Assembly (NCBI GenBank): GCA_963790085.1
Contig: CAWBNH010000006.1
Coordinates: 186,001-250,000 of the forward strand
Length of the DNA: 64,000 nucleotides
Origin: CAXMST01 sp963790085
Lineage (GTDB): Bacteria; Actinomycetota; Thermoleophilia; Solirubrobacterales; 70-9
Direction: 5' to 3'
Position numbers and translations under genes: made by a program. The notes beneath the pieces were generated by a model that did not search any database, had not been told where the DNA came from, and was given only the letters and a program-made list of their open reading frames with translations. Of the stretch, positions 45,439-53,399 are shown piece by piece (position 1 is the stretch's first letter; each line of letters starts with the position of its first letter).

Positions 45439-47291
45439 CGGGGGACGACGGTGACCGGGACCGGGCGCGAGTGGGTCGGCGCCCGGTAGGGCCAGTGCGC
45501 CTGCCGCGTGACCTTGAGTCGAAACCGGAAACGGGTCGGGCGGCGGTAGAAGCGGCGGAACCGGTAGCCGGTCCGGATCGCCCCACGCCTGTCGGTGTGA
45601 AGCGCCTCACCGACGGTGCGGAAGCGCCGCGATCCTGCCTCCCGGGCCTGTAGCTCGACCACCTTGCCCGGCGCCGGAATCCGGGCCCCGCGGGCGCCGA
45701 CCCGGCCCCGGAACCTGACCCGCTCACCGGCGACGACCCGGCGATCGAGCAGCCTCAGCCTCGCGGTCCCCGCGACCGAGAGCTTGCGCGGCCGGGCGGC
45801 GGACGGCTGGTAGCGGCCGCCACCGGCGTAGACGATCTCGATCGTGCGCGAGGGGCCGCGGGGCAGCCGGGCGGAGAACCGCCCGCCCGGTCCGGTCGTC
45901 AGGGCTCGCCGGCGCCGCTCGGGACGCGAGCCGGGCTCATAGCTCTCGTGTATCTGCAGCGTCGCGCCGGCGATCCCATCCCCCGAGGCACTCCGGAGGC
46001 GACCGCTGAGCAGCGGCCGGGCACCGTAGGCGAGGCGGTGACCCAGCATCCGGGTTCGCGATCTGAGCACGGTCCGCTCCCGGAGCGGGAACTCGAGCAC
46101 CAGCGGCCGCCCGCCGGGGTCGCGGCTGGTCGTCACCGAGTTCCCCGCTACGTCGCCTGCCCGGAGCCGGAACAGGTAGCGGCCCGGCGGCTCCGCGCTC
46201 GAGTCGACGCGGCCCCGGACGCCGCCCGCGACGGGCTCGTGCTCGAGCTCGATCCAGGGCCCGTCGGGGAGCCGCCGGTACTCGATCGCGACCGCCGCGA
46301 GCCCGGAGTGGGCATCGCCGACCGAGGCCGAGATCAGCTCGGGGTCGGCGGCGGAGCGCTTGCGGAAGGCGGCCTGCGGCGCGCGGTTGTCGACCTGCAC
46401 GGTGCGCGCCAGGCAGGTCCGGTTGGCGGGGTCGCCGAAGTCGCGGGCGCAGACCGTGAGCCGATTGGAGCCGTCGGCGAAGGGCGCTGCCGCGGTGTCG
46501 AGGCGCGAGCGCGCCGAGTGCGCCCGCGGGCAGGGGGTCAGCGTCTGCGCCACCGAGCTTGCTGAGATCAACGCGCACGGCAACTGCTGCGGGGCGCCGG
46601 CCGCGGCGCCGCCGACAGCGACGTCGAGCCCTCGCAGCCCGCCGCCCACGTCGCGCGCCGCGACCACGAGGTCGTGGCTGCCGCGAAGCCAGCCCGGCCC
46701 GAGCAACGACCCGGCGAGGGCGAGCGTCGGCGCCGTGGCGTCGCGCAGCGTCAGCTGCACGCCACGGATCCAGGCGCGGGCCTGCTCCGAGTGGGCGCAG
46801 CTGCCGGCCGACACGCAGATCAGTTGCGCGGCGAAGCCGGCGCGGCCGGTCCCGTCGAGCCGGTGCCGGTAACGCTCGAAGCCCCCGGGCTCGTCACGAC
46901 CGGTGGCTATCCGTCCCGCCTGCTCGCCGGAGGCGTCGAGGTAGCTGAGCCGGGCGCGGTGTCCGGCGTCGGCCCGCAGCCGGGCCTCGGCGCCGACACC
47001 GACCAGACGGAGCCCGGCCGGGGCGACCCAGGCGATCCGGCCCTCGGCGCCGCTCGGGGCGGCCGCGCGGTTGTCGACCTTGAGCGCCGAGGAATCGGCC
47101 GCCCTCTCGCAGCCGCGCGTGAGCGCGTAGTAGGCGCCGTCGGTGCGATCGAAGCGGGCGTCGGCCGCGGCGGGGTTGCCCGCGCCGCACTGGGCAACGG
47201 TGAACTCGCCGGCCGCGGCGGGCGGCGCGGCCGCCACCGATGCGAGCAGCGCCAGCGGCACCGGCAGCAGGCGGGTGAGCGTCGATCTCAT
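45435..47291 (-). CDS. Large secreted Ig-like repeat protein
   Basis: A 618-residue exported protein. GGGAGGT 7 bases before ATG 47291 sets the start, and the signal peptide is TLTRLLPVPLALLASVAAAPPAAA. The body shows successive beta-sandwich modules: an N-terminal module with Cys pairs, a 'GxxDVAGN'-type Ig-like domain (RLRAGDVAGNSVTTSRDPGG), a carboxypeptidase-regulatory-like segment (LSGRLRSASGDGIAGATLQIHESYE), and further Arg-rich strands. No catalytic motif is seen. It is probably a cell-surface adhesin or matrix protein, typical of the lineage. Confidence 0.8.
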   Translation of the reverse strand: MRSTLTRLLPVPLALLASVAAAPPAAAGEFTVAQCGAGNPAAADARFDRTDGAYYALTRGCERAADSSALKVDNRAAAPSGAEGRIAWVAPAGLRLVGVGAEARLRADAGHRARLSYLDASGEQAGRIATGRDEPGGFERYRHRLDGTGRAGFAAQLICVSAGSCAHSEQARAWIRGVQLTLRDATAPTLALAGSLLGPGWLRGSHDLVVAARDVGGGLRGLDVAVGGAAAGAPQQLPCALISASSVAQTLTPCPRAHSARSRLDTAAAPFADGSNRLTVCARDFGDPANRTCLARTVQVDNRAPQAAFRKRSAADPELISASVGDAHSGLAAVAIEYRRLPDGPWIELEHEPVAGGVRGRVDSSAEPPGRYLFRLRAGDVAGNSVTTSRDPGGRPLVLEFPLRERTVLRSRTRMLGHRLAYGARPLLSGRLRSASGDGIAGATLQIHESYEPGSRPERRRRALTTGPGGRFSARLPRGPSRTIEIVYAGGGRYQPSAARPRKLSVAGTARLRLLDRRVVAGERVRFRGRVGARGARIPAPGKVVELQAREAGSRRFRTVGEALHTDRRGAIRTGYRFRRFYRRPTRFRFRLKVTRQAHWPYRAPTHSRPVPVTVVPR

Positions 47292-47410
47292 CTCTGGACC
47301 TCCCTCGGTCGGGGCCTTGCCGGCCCGGATCGGGCCCGCACTCCCGCAACCCCGCGGCGGCGGCGGCCGCCCCTCCAATCGGAGGTCCGCCGACGGCGCG
47401 GCTGCCGGGC

Positions 47411-47647
47411 CTACTCGCCGGCGCCGTCGGCGGTCGGGAGCCGGCGCTCGGCGGCGAGCAGGCCGGCCGCGGCGACGAACATCGCCCGTGCCTCCGGGCT
47501 CTCGACCGGCGGAGCGTCGATCACGCCACCGGTCCGCCAGACGCGAACGAACGGCCGCGCGCGGTGGCGTCGCCGGCGGAGGAAGGCGGCCGCCTCCTCG
47601 GCGTAGGAGGAGACCCGATCGAGCAGCAGACGGTGCGGCTTCTGCAT
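47411..47647 (-). CDS. Small helical partner protein of the roadblock gene (hypothetical)
   Basis: A 78-residue basic protein (LLLDRVSSYAEEAAAFLRRRRHRARPFVRVWRTGG...). It starts on the stop codon of the upstream roadblock gene, so the two are translationally coupled. I do not recognise a family. The helical, Arg-rich N-terminal half and the coupling suggest that it functions with the roadblock protein. Confidence 0.65.
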   Translation of the reverse strand: MQKPHRLLLDRVSSYAEEAAAFLRRRRHRARPFVRVWRTGGVIDAPPVESPEARAMFVAAAGLLAAERRLPTADGAGE

Positions 47648-48009
47648 CAGGCGCCTCCCCCCCGCTCGAAATCGCGGAGGGCGGTCCGCAGGTCGGTCAG
47701 CATCAACGAGGCGAGCGCGAAGCGCCGGCTGGTCGAGACGATCGCAGCGGCGCCGTCCCGCACCGCGAAGACCTCGCCGTCCTCGGTGCCGACGTGAAGC
47801 TGGGTGCTCGAGCCGGTCTCGCCGGCGTCGGCGGCGGCCCACAGCCGGGCGGCGCCCGGCGACCAGTCGCGGCCGTCGCTGGAGCTGATCTGGACCCCGT
47901 CGGGGCCGAGGATCGCGGCATCGAGCAGGTCCGGAGAGAGATCGGCCAGGCGTTCGAGCAGGGCCGATGCCCGTTCGGAGTCGGGCGCCCGCTCGCCGGA
48001 CTCGCTCAT
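47647..48009 (-). CDS. Roadblock/LC7-like domain protein
   Basis: A 120-residue protein with the roadblock/LC7 fold pattern: AILGPDGVQISSSDGRDW, an alternating strand with LHVGTEDGEVFAVRDGAAAIVSTSR and a C-terminal helix LASLMLTDLRTALRDFERGGG. Bacterial roadblock proteins bind small GTPases (MglA-type) or act in polarity and signalling. No GTPase gene is nearby in this window. Confidence 0.78.
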   Translation of the reverse strand: MSESGERAPDSERASALLERLADLSPDLLDAAILGPDGVQISSSDGRDWSPGAARLWAAADAGETGSSTQLHVGTEDGEVFAVRDGAAAIVSTSRRFALASLMLTDLRTALRDFERGGGA

Positions 48010-48050
48010 CGCAGACCTCGCGTTGACATCTGCGCCAACATACCTGGCGA

Positions 48051-48191
48051 ATGAACCTCGTCAGGGCATCGTGGATCTCGGTCGTGGCCGCCTGCGCGCT
48101 GACCGCGATCCTGCTCGCGCTCAACGGCTACACCGGGTACTCGATCACCGTCGCGATGGTCGGGGTCGCGGCTGCGGTCAACCTGAGCTGA
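48051..48191 (+). CDS. 46-residue small membrane protein
   Basis: An ATG-to-TGA frame on the plus strand encodes a 46-residue product with two hydrophobic stretches (SWISVVAACALTAILLAL and YSITVAMVGVAAAVNLS) separated by NGYTG, consistent with a tiny bitopic or hairpin membrane protein. It occupies the otherwise empty gap between the divergent roadblock gene and the CDF transporter. There is no obvious ribosome site. Confidence 0.55.
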   Translation: MNLVRASWISVVAACALTAILLALNGYTGYSITVAMVGVAAAVNLS

Positions 48192-48215
48192 CCGGCACGA
48201 CCGGCCGGCTCAGGC

Positions 48216-49124
48216 TCACCCCTGGCGGTACGGGTCGGCCCCCGCGCCGCGACCCTTGACCGAGCCCTCGGGCTCGACGTGGATCAGGACGTCGGCGTTC
48301 GAGAAGCCGGCCTCGATCGCGTCGCGGAGGCTGTGCGCCAGGCGGTGCGCGCGCTCGAGGCTCGTCCCGGCCCGGAACTGAACGTGCAGATCGATGTGCC
48401 TGCGGGCTCCGGCGCGACGGCCCCGGAGCTTGTGGTAGCCGACCATCTCGGGCGGGCGGGTCGCGGCGATCGTGCTCTCGATCCAGTCCAGCTCCTCCGG
48501 TGGCAGCGCCTCGTCCATCAACACCCGCCCCGAGCGCCACATCAACCGCACCCCGGCGACGACGATCGCGCCGGCGACGATCAGGGCCGCGATCGGATCG
48601 AAGATCGGATCGCCGGTGATCTCGACCAGCAGCAGCCCGACGAGCACCGCGACCGAGGTCGCGGCGTCGGCGCGAAGGTGCGCGGCGTCGCCCTCGAGCG
48701 CCGGCGACTCGTGCTCACGGGCCCGGCGGAAGAGCAGGGCCGAGACGGCCAGGTTGGCGAGAGCAGAGAACCCGATCACGGCGATGCCAAGCACCAGGTG
48801 CTCGACCTCGCCGCCAACGATGATCCGCCTGATCGCCTCGAAGCCGATGATCCCGGCGCCGACCAGGATCAGCATCGCCTCCGCCCCCGCTGCGACGTTC
48901 TCGGCCTTCTCGTGTCCGTAGGGGTGATCCGCGTCGGCCGGCTGGTCGGCCTTGCGGACCGAGACCAACGCGACCAGCGAGGCGAGCAGATCGATCGCCG
49001 AGTGGATCGCCTCGGTCAGGATCGCGATCGACCCGGTGACGATGCCGGCGACGAGCTTGAGCGCCACGAGGACGGTGTTCGAGACCACCGAGAGCGCGGC
49101 GGCGGCTGCCTTGCCGGCGATCAC
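48216..49124 (-). CDS. Cation diffusion facilitator (CDF) transporter
   Basis: A 302-residue CDF protein. Its transmembrane core includes metal ligand positions in EAIHSAIDLLAS (helix II region) and HLRADAATSVAVLVG (helix V), the interlinking DHPYGHEKAENVAAG, and a C-terminal cytoplasmic metallochaperone-like domain with HIDLHVQFRAGTSLERAH and VLIHVEPEG. It exports Zn2+, Fe2+ or Mn2+ in exchange for protons. It overlaps rdgB by 4 bases. Confidence 0.93.
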   Translation of the reverse strand: MIAGKAAAAALSVVSNTVLVALKLVAGIVTGSIAILTEAIHSAIDLLASLVALVSVRKADQPADADHPYGHEKAENVAAGAEAMLILVGAGIIGFEAIRRIIVGGEVEHLVLGIAVIGFSALANLAVSALLFRRAREHESPALEGDAAHLRADAATSVAVLVGLLLVEITGDPIFDPIAALIVAGAIVVAGVRLMWRSGRVLMDEALPPEELDWIESTIAATRPPEMVGYHKLRGRRAGARRHIDLHVQFRAGTSLERAHRLAHSLRDAIEAGFSNADVLIHVEPEGSVKGRGAGADPYRQG

Positions 49125-49720
49125 CGTTCCGTCTCCAGCAGCCGCGCCAGGGCTCGCGCCGCCCGTCCCCGGTGGCTGATCCGATGCTTCTCGGCGGCAC
49201 TGAGCTGGGCCATCGTCCTGCCGTCGGCAACGCCGACATCGACCGGGACGAAAGCCGGGTCGTAGCCGAACCCGCCACTGCCCGCCGGCACCTCGGCCAA
49301 CGTCCCCTCGCAGCGCCCCTCGGCGAGCAGCTCACGGCCGTCGGCTCCGACGTAGGCCATCGCGCAGACGTACGTGACCGAGCGGTCGTTGCCGCGACCG
49401 ACCTCCTCGAGCAGCTTTGCGAGGTTCTCCTCGTCGCTCGCGTCGTCGCCGGCGTAGCGGGCGGAGCGCACCCCGGGCCGGCCGCCAAGGGCGGCGGCGG
49501 CAATCCCGGAGTCGTCGGCGATCGAGTCGACTCCGGTGGCGGCCGCCGCCGCCCGCGACTTGTCAAGCGCGTTCTCGGCGAACGTCGAGCCCGTCTCCGG
49601 TGGGAGCACAACCTCTGCGGGCAGCGGCAAGAGCTCGAACGCCGCGAGGATCTCCCCCAGCTCGACGAGCTTGTGCTCGTTCCGGGTCGCGACGACCAGT
49701 TGCCGTCGGGCGTCGGTCAT
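49121..49720 (-). CDS. rdgB: XTP/dITP diphosphatase (HAM1/RdgB)
   Basis: A 199-residue house-cleaning NTP pyrophosphatase. The N-terminal VVATRNEHKLVELGEIL, the metal/substrate motif SIADDSGI..ALGGRPGVRSARYAG and the C-terminal FGYDPAFVPVD, SAAEKHRISHRGRA blocks are all intact. It removes non-canonical purine NTPs. It is coupled by ATGA overlaps to rph upstream and the CDF gene downstream, a common actinobacterial order. Confidence 0.97.
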   Translation of the reverse strand: MTDARRQLVVATRNEHKLVELGEILAAFELLPLPAEVVLPPETGSTFAENALDKSRAAAAATGVDSIADDSGIAAAALGGRPGVRSARYAGDDASDEENLAKLLEEVGRGNDRSVTYVCAMAYVGADGRELLAEGRCEGTLAEVPAGSGGFGYDPAFVPVDVGVADGRTMAQLSAAEKHRISHRGRAARALARLLETER

Positions 49721-50442
49721 CGGCCGTGAATGGCCCGCTCCTGCGCGTCCTTGAGCACCTCGATCCCGCCCTCGGCGAGCGTCAGCAGCTGGTCAAGGGA
49801 CGCCCGCGACAGCGGTGCGCGCTCGGCCGTGGCCTGGACCTCGACCAGCTGCCCATCGCCGGTCGCGACGACGTTCGCGTCGACCTCGGCGGTCGAGTCC
49901 TCGCCGTAGTCGAGATCACAGAGGGGGCGCCCGTCGACCATCCCGACGCTGATCGCGGCGACCGAGGTGCTGAGCGGGAGGGTCGTGAGCTCGCCGCGCT
50001 CGAGCGCCGCTGCGAGGGCCAGCTCGAGTGCGACGTAGCCGCCGGTGATCGCGGCGCAACGGGTGCCGCCATCCGCCTGCAAGACGTCGCAGTCGACCCA
50101 GACCGCGCGCTCGCCGAGCGCCTCGAAGTCGACCACGGCGCGCAGCGAGCGGCCGATCAGGCGCTGGATCTCGGTCGAGCGGCCGTCCGGCCTGCCCTTC
50201 TTCGAGTCGCGCTCCTTGCGATCTCCGGTCGAGGCGGGGAGCATCGCGTACTCGGCCGTGACCCAGCCTCGGCCACCGCCCTTGAGCCAGCGCGGCACCT
50301 CGTCGGCGATCGAGGCCGTGCAGATCACCCGCGTCTCGCCGATCGAGATCAGGGCCGATCCATCCGCCGTGCGGACGAACCCGGGCTCGATCGTGATCGG
50401 CCGCGGATCGGAGTCGGCGCGGTCGTTGCTGCGGGCGGCCAT
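49717..50442 (-). CDS. rph: Ribonuclease PH
   Basis: A 241-residue phosphorolytic 3'-5' exoribonuclease that trims tRNA 3' ends. Signatures include PRWLKGGGRGWVTAEYAMLPAST, KGRPDGRSTEIQRLIGRSLRAVVD, DCDVLQADGGTRCAAITG (phosphate/metal site) and CDLDYGEDSTAEVDANVV. Length is normal. It is the first gene of rph-rdgB-CDF. Confidence 0.97.
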   Translation of the reverse strand: MAARSNDRADSDPRPITIEPGFVRTADGSALISIGETRVICTASIADEVPRWLKGGGRGWVTAEYAMLPASTGDRKERDSKKGRPDGRSTEIQRLIGRSLRAVVDFEALGERAVWVDCDVLQADGGTRCAAITGGYVALELALAAALERGELTTLPLSTSVAAISVGMVDGRPLCDLDYGEDSTAEVDANVVATGDGQLVEVQATAERAPLSRASLDQLLTLAEGGIEVLKDAQERAIHGR

Positions 50443-50543
50443 CGGCGGGCAGTCTCTCAGACCCCACGGGGTGGCGTGTGAAGACCGCCCGCCGAGATCA
50501 CCTCCGGCAGCATCCGGCCGTCGGCGCGCCGCTCAAGGGCGGC

Positions 50544-50801
50544 TCACCTGGCGAACGTGACCTTCTGGACGGCCTGGACGATCTTCTTGGTGATCGCCTC
50601 GGCCAACTCCTTGCCGGGCAGGCTGTTGAGGCCACCGACCGCGGCGACCATGCCGCCCATCAGGACCGCGACCAGCAGGACGAGGCCGACGTACTCGACC
50701 GTTCCCTGTCCACGCTGATCGCGCAGCCCCCCGGGGCCACGGGCCGCGTCTGCGAGAGCCGTGACAACTCGCCAATGGATCAGTCCGAACTTCGCATGCA
50801 T
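50544..50801 (-). CDS. Flp-type pilin-like small protein
   Basis: An 85-residue protein. After a 30-residue N-terminal segment comes a class III (Flp/TadE-like) processing/assembly motif: G-Q-G-T-V-E-Y followed by a hydrophobic helix (VGLVLLVAVLMGGMVAAVGGL). The Glu five residues into the mature part is the hallmark. The first 30 residues act as a leader or basic segment. AAGGAG lies 5 bases before ATG 50801. No tad genes are present in the window. Confidence 0.75.
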   Translation of the reverse strand: MHAKFGLIHWRVVTALADAARGPGGLRDQRGQGTVEYVGLVLLVAVLMGGMVAAVGGLNSLPGKELAEAITKKIVQAVQKVTFAR

Positions 50802-50998
50802 CTGAACTCCTTCCCCGGTCGCTCTGACCGGTGATCGCGATTGGAGGCCGATGCTCGACCGCGGGGCGGGACCAAACAAGACCGGGCTGTGACGGTTCCC
50901 AGGCCGGGCCGTGGAGATCCCGCCGAGCGCTCTCGCCGGCGGCGCGGGCGACAGCCTCGGTCCTGACGGCGCGGACTTCCCGTAATCTGGCGCCCGCC

Positions 50999-52348
50999 AT
51001 GGCACGACGCAGAGGCATACTTGACCGCCTCAGGAGCCGGGGGGATGACGAGCCCTCCGAACTCACCGAAAGCCTGGGCCTAGAGCGCGGGGATCGGGCC
51101 CAAGCAGCCGACGCCGAGCCTCAGGACCCGGGGCCGGCCGACGAGCGGCCCGAGGATTGGGCCCCGGCGGAGCAGCAAGGCGAGGCCTCGCCGGGCGAGC
51201 GCGCCAACCCCGCAACCGGCGAGTGGGCGCCCCCGGCCGATCCGGATACCGACGCCGAGGCGGATGCCGGGCCGGAGGACCCGCAGCCGGCCCAGGCCCC
51301 GACCGGTGACGCAGAAGAGACCACCCGGGAGGCCACGGAGGAGCTGCTCGAGAGGCTCGAGCGGGCTGAGGCGGACGCGGCGGAGGCCGCCGAGCGGGCC
51401 GAACGCCACGCGCGCGAGCGCGACGAGGCCGATCGCCGGGCGCAGCGTGCGATCGCAGCCACGCGGCAGCGCGAGGACGACGCTGCACCAATCGCGGATG
51501 CGGAGACCGGGATTCCGCGACCAGAGCCCGGATCGGCCGAGGAGCGGATCGCCGAGATCATCGCCGAGCGGGAGGCCGACCTGCAGCGCGAGCGGGAGGA
51601 GAAGGTCCGCGCCATCGAGGCCGCAGACCGGCGCCTGGAGGAGCTCGAGGAGCGCGCCGAGCAGGCGGGCGAGCGGCTTGCCGCGGCCGAGCAGGCGCTC
51701 GCCGCCGAGGCCGAGCGGCTCGCCGCCGAGGCCGCCGCCAAGCTCGAGAAGGCGACCATCGAGGCCCGCGAGCAGGCCAGGATCGAGGCCGATCAGGGGA
51801 TAGCGGAGAGGGAGGCAAGGCTCGAGCGGGCTGCACGGGATGCAACCGAGGCACGCAGCGCCGCTGCCGAGTGGCTTCGCAGCCAGGCCACGGCCCTGCG
51901 GCAGGAGGGCGAGCGCGAAGGCAGATCGGAGCTCGAGCGGGCCGTCGCGACCGCGCGCAAGAGCGGCGCTGCAGAGGCGGAACGCCGTCTACGGGCCGAG
52001 ATCGAGCGGGTCCGCGGGCGATCGGACGCGCTCGACCACGGAGACCGGACCCAGTCGCGCGAGCAGCGATTCCGCGCCGCCGCGGAGCGACTCGGCGGCG
52101 CGCGGCCGACCGGATCCGCGAGGCCCACCGCCGACACGGACGCGGATCGTGGCAAGGCCCGGGCGCGCGTCAGCCTCGCCGAGGTGAGCTTCGAGCAGCT
52201 GCGGGGGACGGGCCTCTCGGTGCGGGAGGCGAAGCGCGTGCTCCGCTACCGGGACGAGCGCGGCCTGTCGAGCGTCGCGGCGCTCGCGGAGGTCCCCGGC
52301 CTCTCGGCCGAAGCGGTCGACGAGCTGAAGTCGAGATTGACCGACTGA
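50999..52348 (+). CDS. Long coiled-coil protein with C-terminal helix-hairpin-helix
   Basis: A 449-residue protein. A Pro/Glu/Asp-rich first 110 residues are followed by about 200 residues of heptad-like Glu/Arg/Ala coiled coil (LLERLERAEADAAEAAERAERHARER...). A C-terminal domain resembles a ComEA-type HhH (FEQLRGTGLSVREAKRVLRYRDERGLSSVAALAEVPGLSAEAVDELKSRL). HhH suggests DNA contact. It may be a scaffold or nucleoid-associated protein. Low-complexity composition makes family assignment uncertain. Confidence 0.7.
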   Translation: MARRRGILDRLRSRGDDEPSELTESLGLERGDRAQAADAEPQDPGPADERPEDWAPAEQQGEASPGERANPATGEWAPPADPDTDAEADAGPEDPQPAQAPTGDAEETTREATEELLERLERAEADAAEAAERAERHARERDEADRRAQRAIAATRQREDDAAPIADAETGIPRPEPGSAEERIAEIIAEREADLQREREEKVRAIEAADRRLEELEERAEQAGERLAAAEQALAAEAERLAAEAAAKLEKATIEAREQARIEADQGIAEREARLERAARDATEARSAAAEWLRSQATALRQEGEREGRSELERAVATARKSGAAEAERRLRAEIERVRGRSDALDHGDRTQSREQRFRAAAERLGGARPTGSARPTADTDADRGKARARVSLAEVSFEQLRGTGLSVREAKRVLRYRDERGLSSVAALAEVPGLSAEAVDELKSRLTD

Positions 52349-52391
52349 CCGACTGCCGGCCCGGAGCTCGAAGGGCGAGGCGAGGCCCGCC

Positions 52392-53399
52392 TCAGGCGAG
52401 CAGCGAAGGCCAGATCGGGCCGAGGCGCTCGCGGTAGGGGGCGGCCGGTCCGGGGTCGGCGCTCGGCGCCGGGAGCGTGTCGCCGAGCGCCCGGATCGTG
52501 GCCACGACCGAGCGCCCGAGCGCCTCGAGGTCGTATCCACCCTCGAGGCAGACGAGCACCGGGGCGTCCAGCTCGGCGCCGAGCTCGCGGACGGTGGCGG
52601 CCAGGTCGGAGTAGTCGCGGTCGAGCAGCCTGCAGTCGGCGAGCGGGTCCCGCTCATGGGCGTCATAGCCGGCCGAGACGGCGATCAGGTCCGGGGCGAA
52701 CTCTCGCGCGAGAGGGGCGACCAGGTGCTGAACGAGGGAGAGAAAGAGCCCGCCCCCGGACCCAGGCGGCACCGGGAGATTGATCGTGAAGCCCTCGCCG
52801 GGGCCGGTGCCGAGATCGGTCGCCGCACCGGTCCCGGGGTAGAGCGGGCTCTGATGAATGCTGACGTACAGCACCGACGGGTCCGCCTCGAAGATCTCGG
52901 CCGTGCCGTTGCCGTGATGGACGTCCCAGTCGAGCACCATCACGCGATCGGCTCCGCCCTCGGCGATCGCGTGCGCAGCGCCCACCGCGACGTTGTTGAG
53001 CAGGCAGAAGCCCATCGCCCGGTCGCGCTCGGCGTGATGCCCGGGCGGACGCATCCCGCAGAACGCGAACTCGCTCTCGCCGGCGAGCAGGCGCCCGGCA
53101 CCCTCGACCGCGGCGCCGGCTGCCCGCCGCGCTGCTTCCCATGACGCGGCGACCGCGACGGTATCGATGTCGATCATCCCGCCACCGCCGGCGCAGAGGC
53201 GCTCGATTCGGTCCAGATGGGCGGGCGCATGAACCCGCTCGAGCTGCGGTCGGTCCGCCGCCGGTGCCTGGACGAGCTCGACCCCCGGCCAGCCGGCGCC
53301 GTCCATGGCGGACTCGATCGCGCGGATCCTGTCGCCGCACTCGGGGTGGGCGCCGGTGTCGTGGGCCAACGAGGAGGAGTGGCGGAAGTAGAGCCCCAT
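52392..53399 (-). CDS. Histone deacetylase family (acetoin utilisation-like) protein
   Basis: A 335-residue class II HDAC/acetylpolyamine amidohydrolase-type enzyme. The zinc and catalytic motifs are complete: RPPGHHAERDRAMGFCLLNNVA, VLDWDVHHGNGT, and SAGYDAHERDPLA, with the GGYDLEALG loop near the end. The N-terminal HPECGDRIRAIE block is standard. It removes acetyl or other acyl groups from lysines or polyamines; the target is unknown. Its ATG and the nadB ATG lie on opposite strands of one CATG. Confidence 0.93.
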   Translation of the reverse strand: MGLYFRHSSSLAHDTGAHPECGDRIRAIESAMDGAGWPGVELVQAPAADRPQLERVHAPAHLDRIERLCAGGGGMIDIDTVAVAASWEAARRAAGAAVEGAGRLLAGESEFAFCGMRPPGHHAERDRAMGFCLLNNVAVGAAHAIAEGGADRVMVLDWDVHHGNGTAEIFEADPSVLYVSIHQSPLYPGTGAATDLGTGPGEGFTINLPVPPGSGGGLFLSLVQHLVAPLAREFAPDLIAVSAGYDAHERDPLADCRLLDRDYSDLAATVRELGAELDAPVLVCLEGGYDLEALGRSVVATIRALGDTLPAPSADPGPAAPYRERLGPIWPSLLA

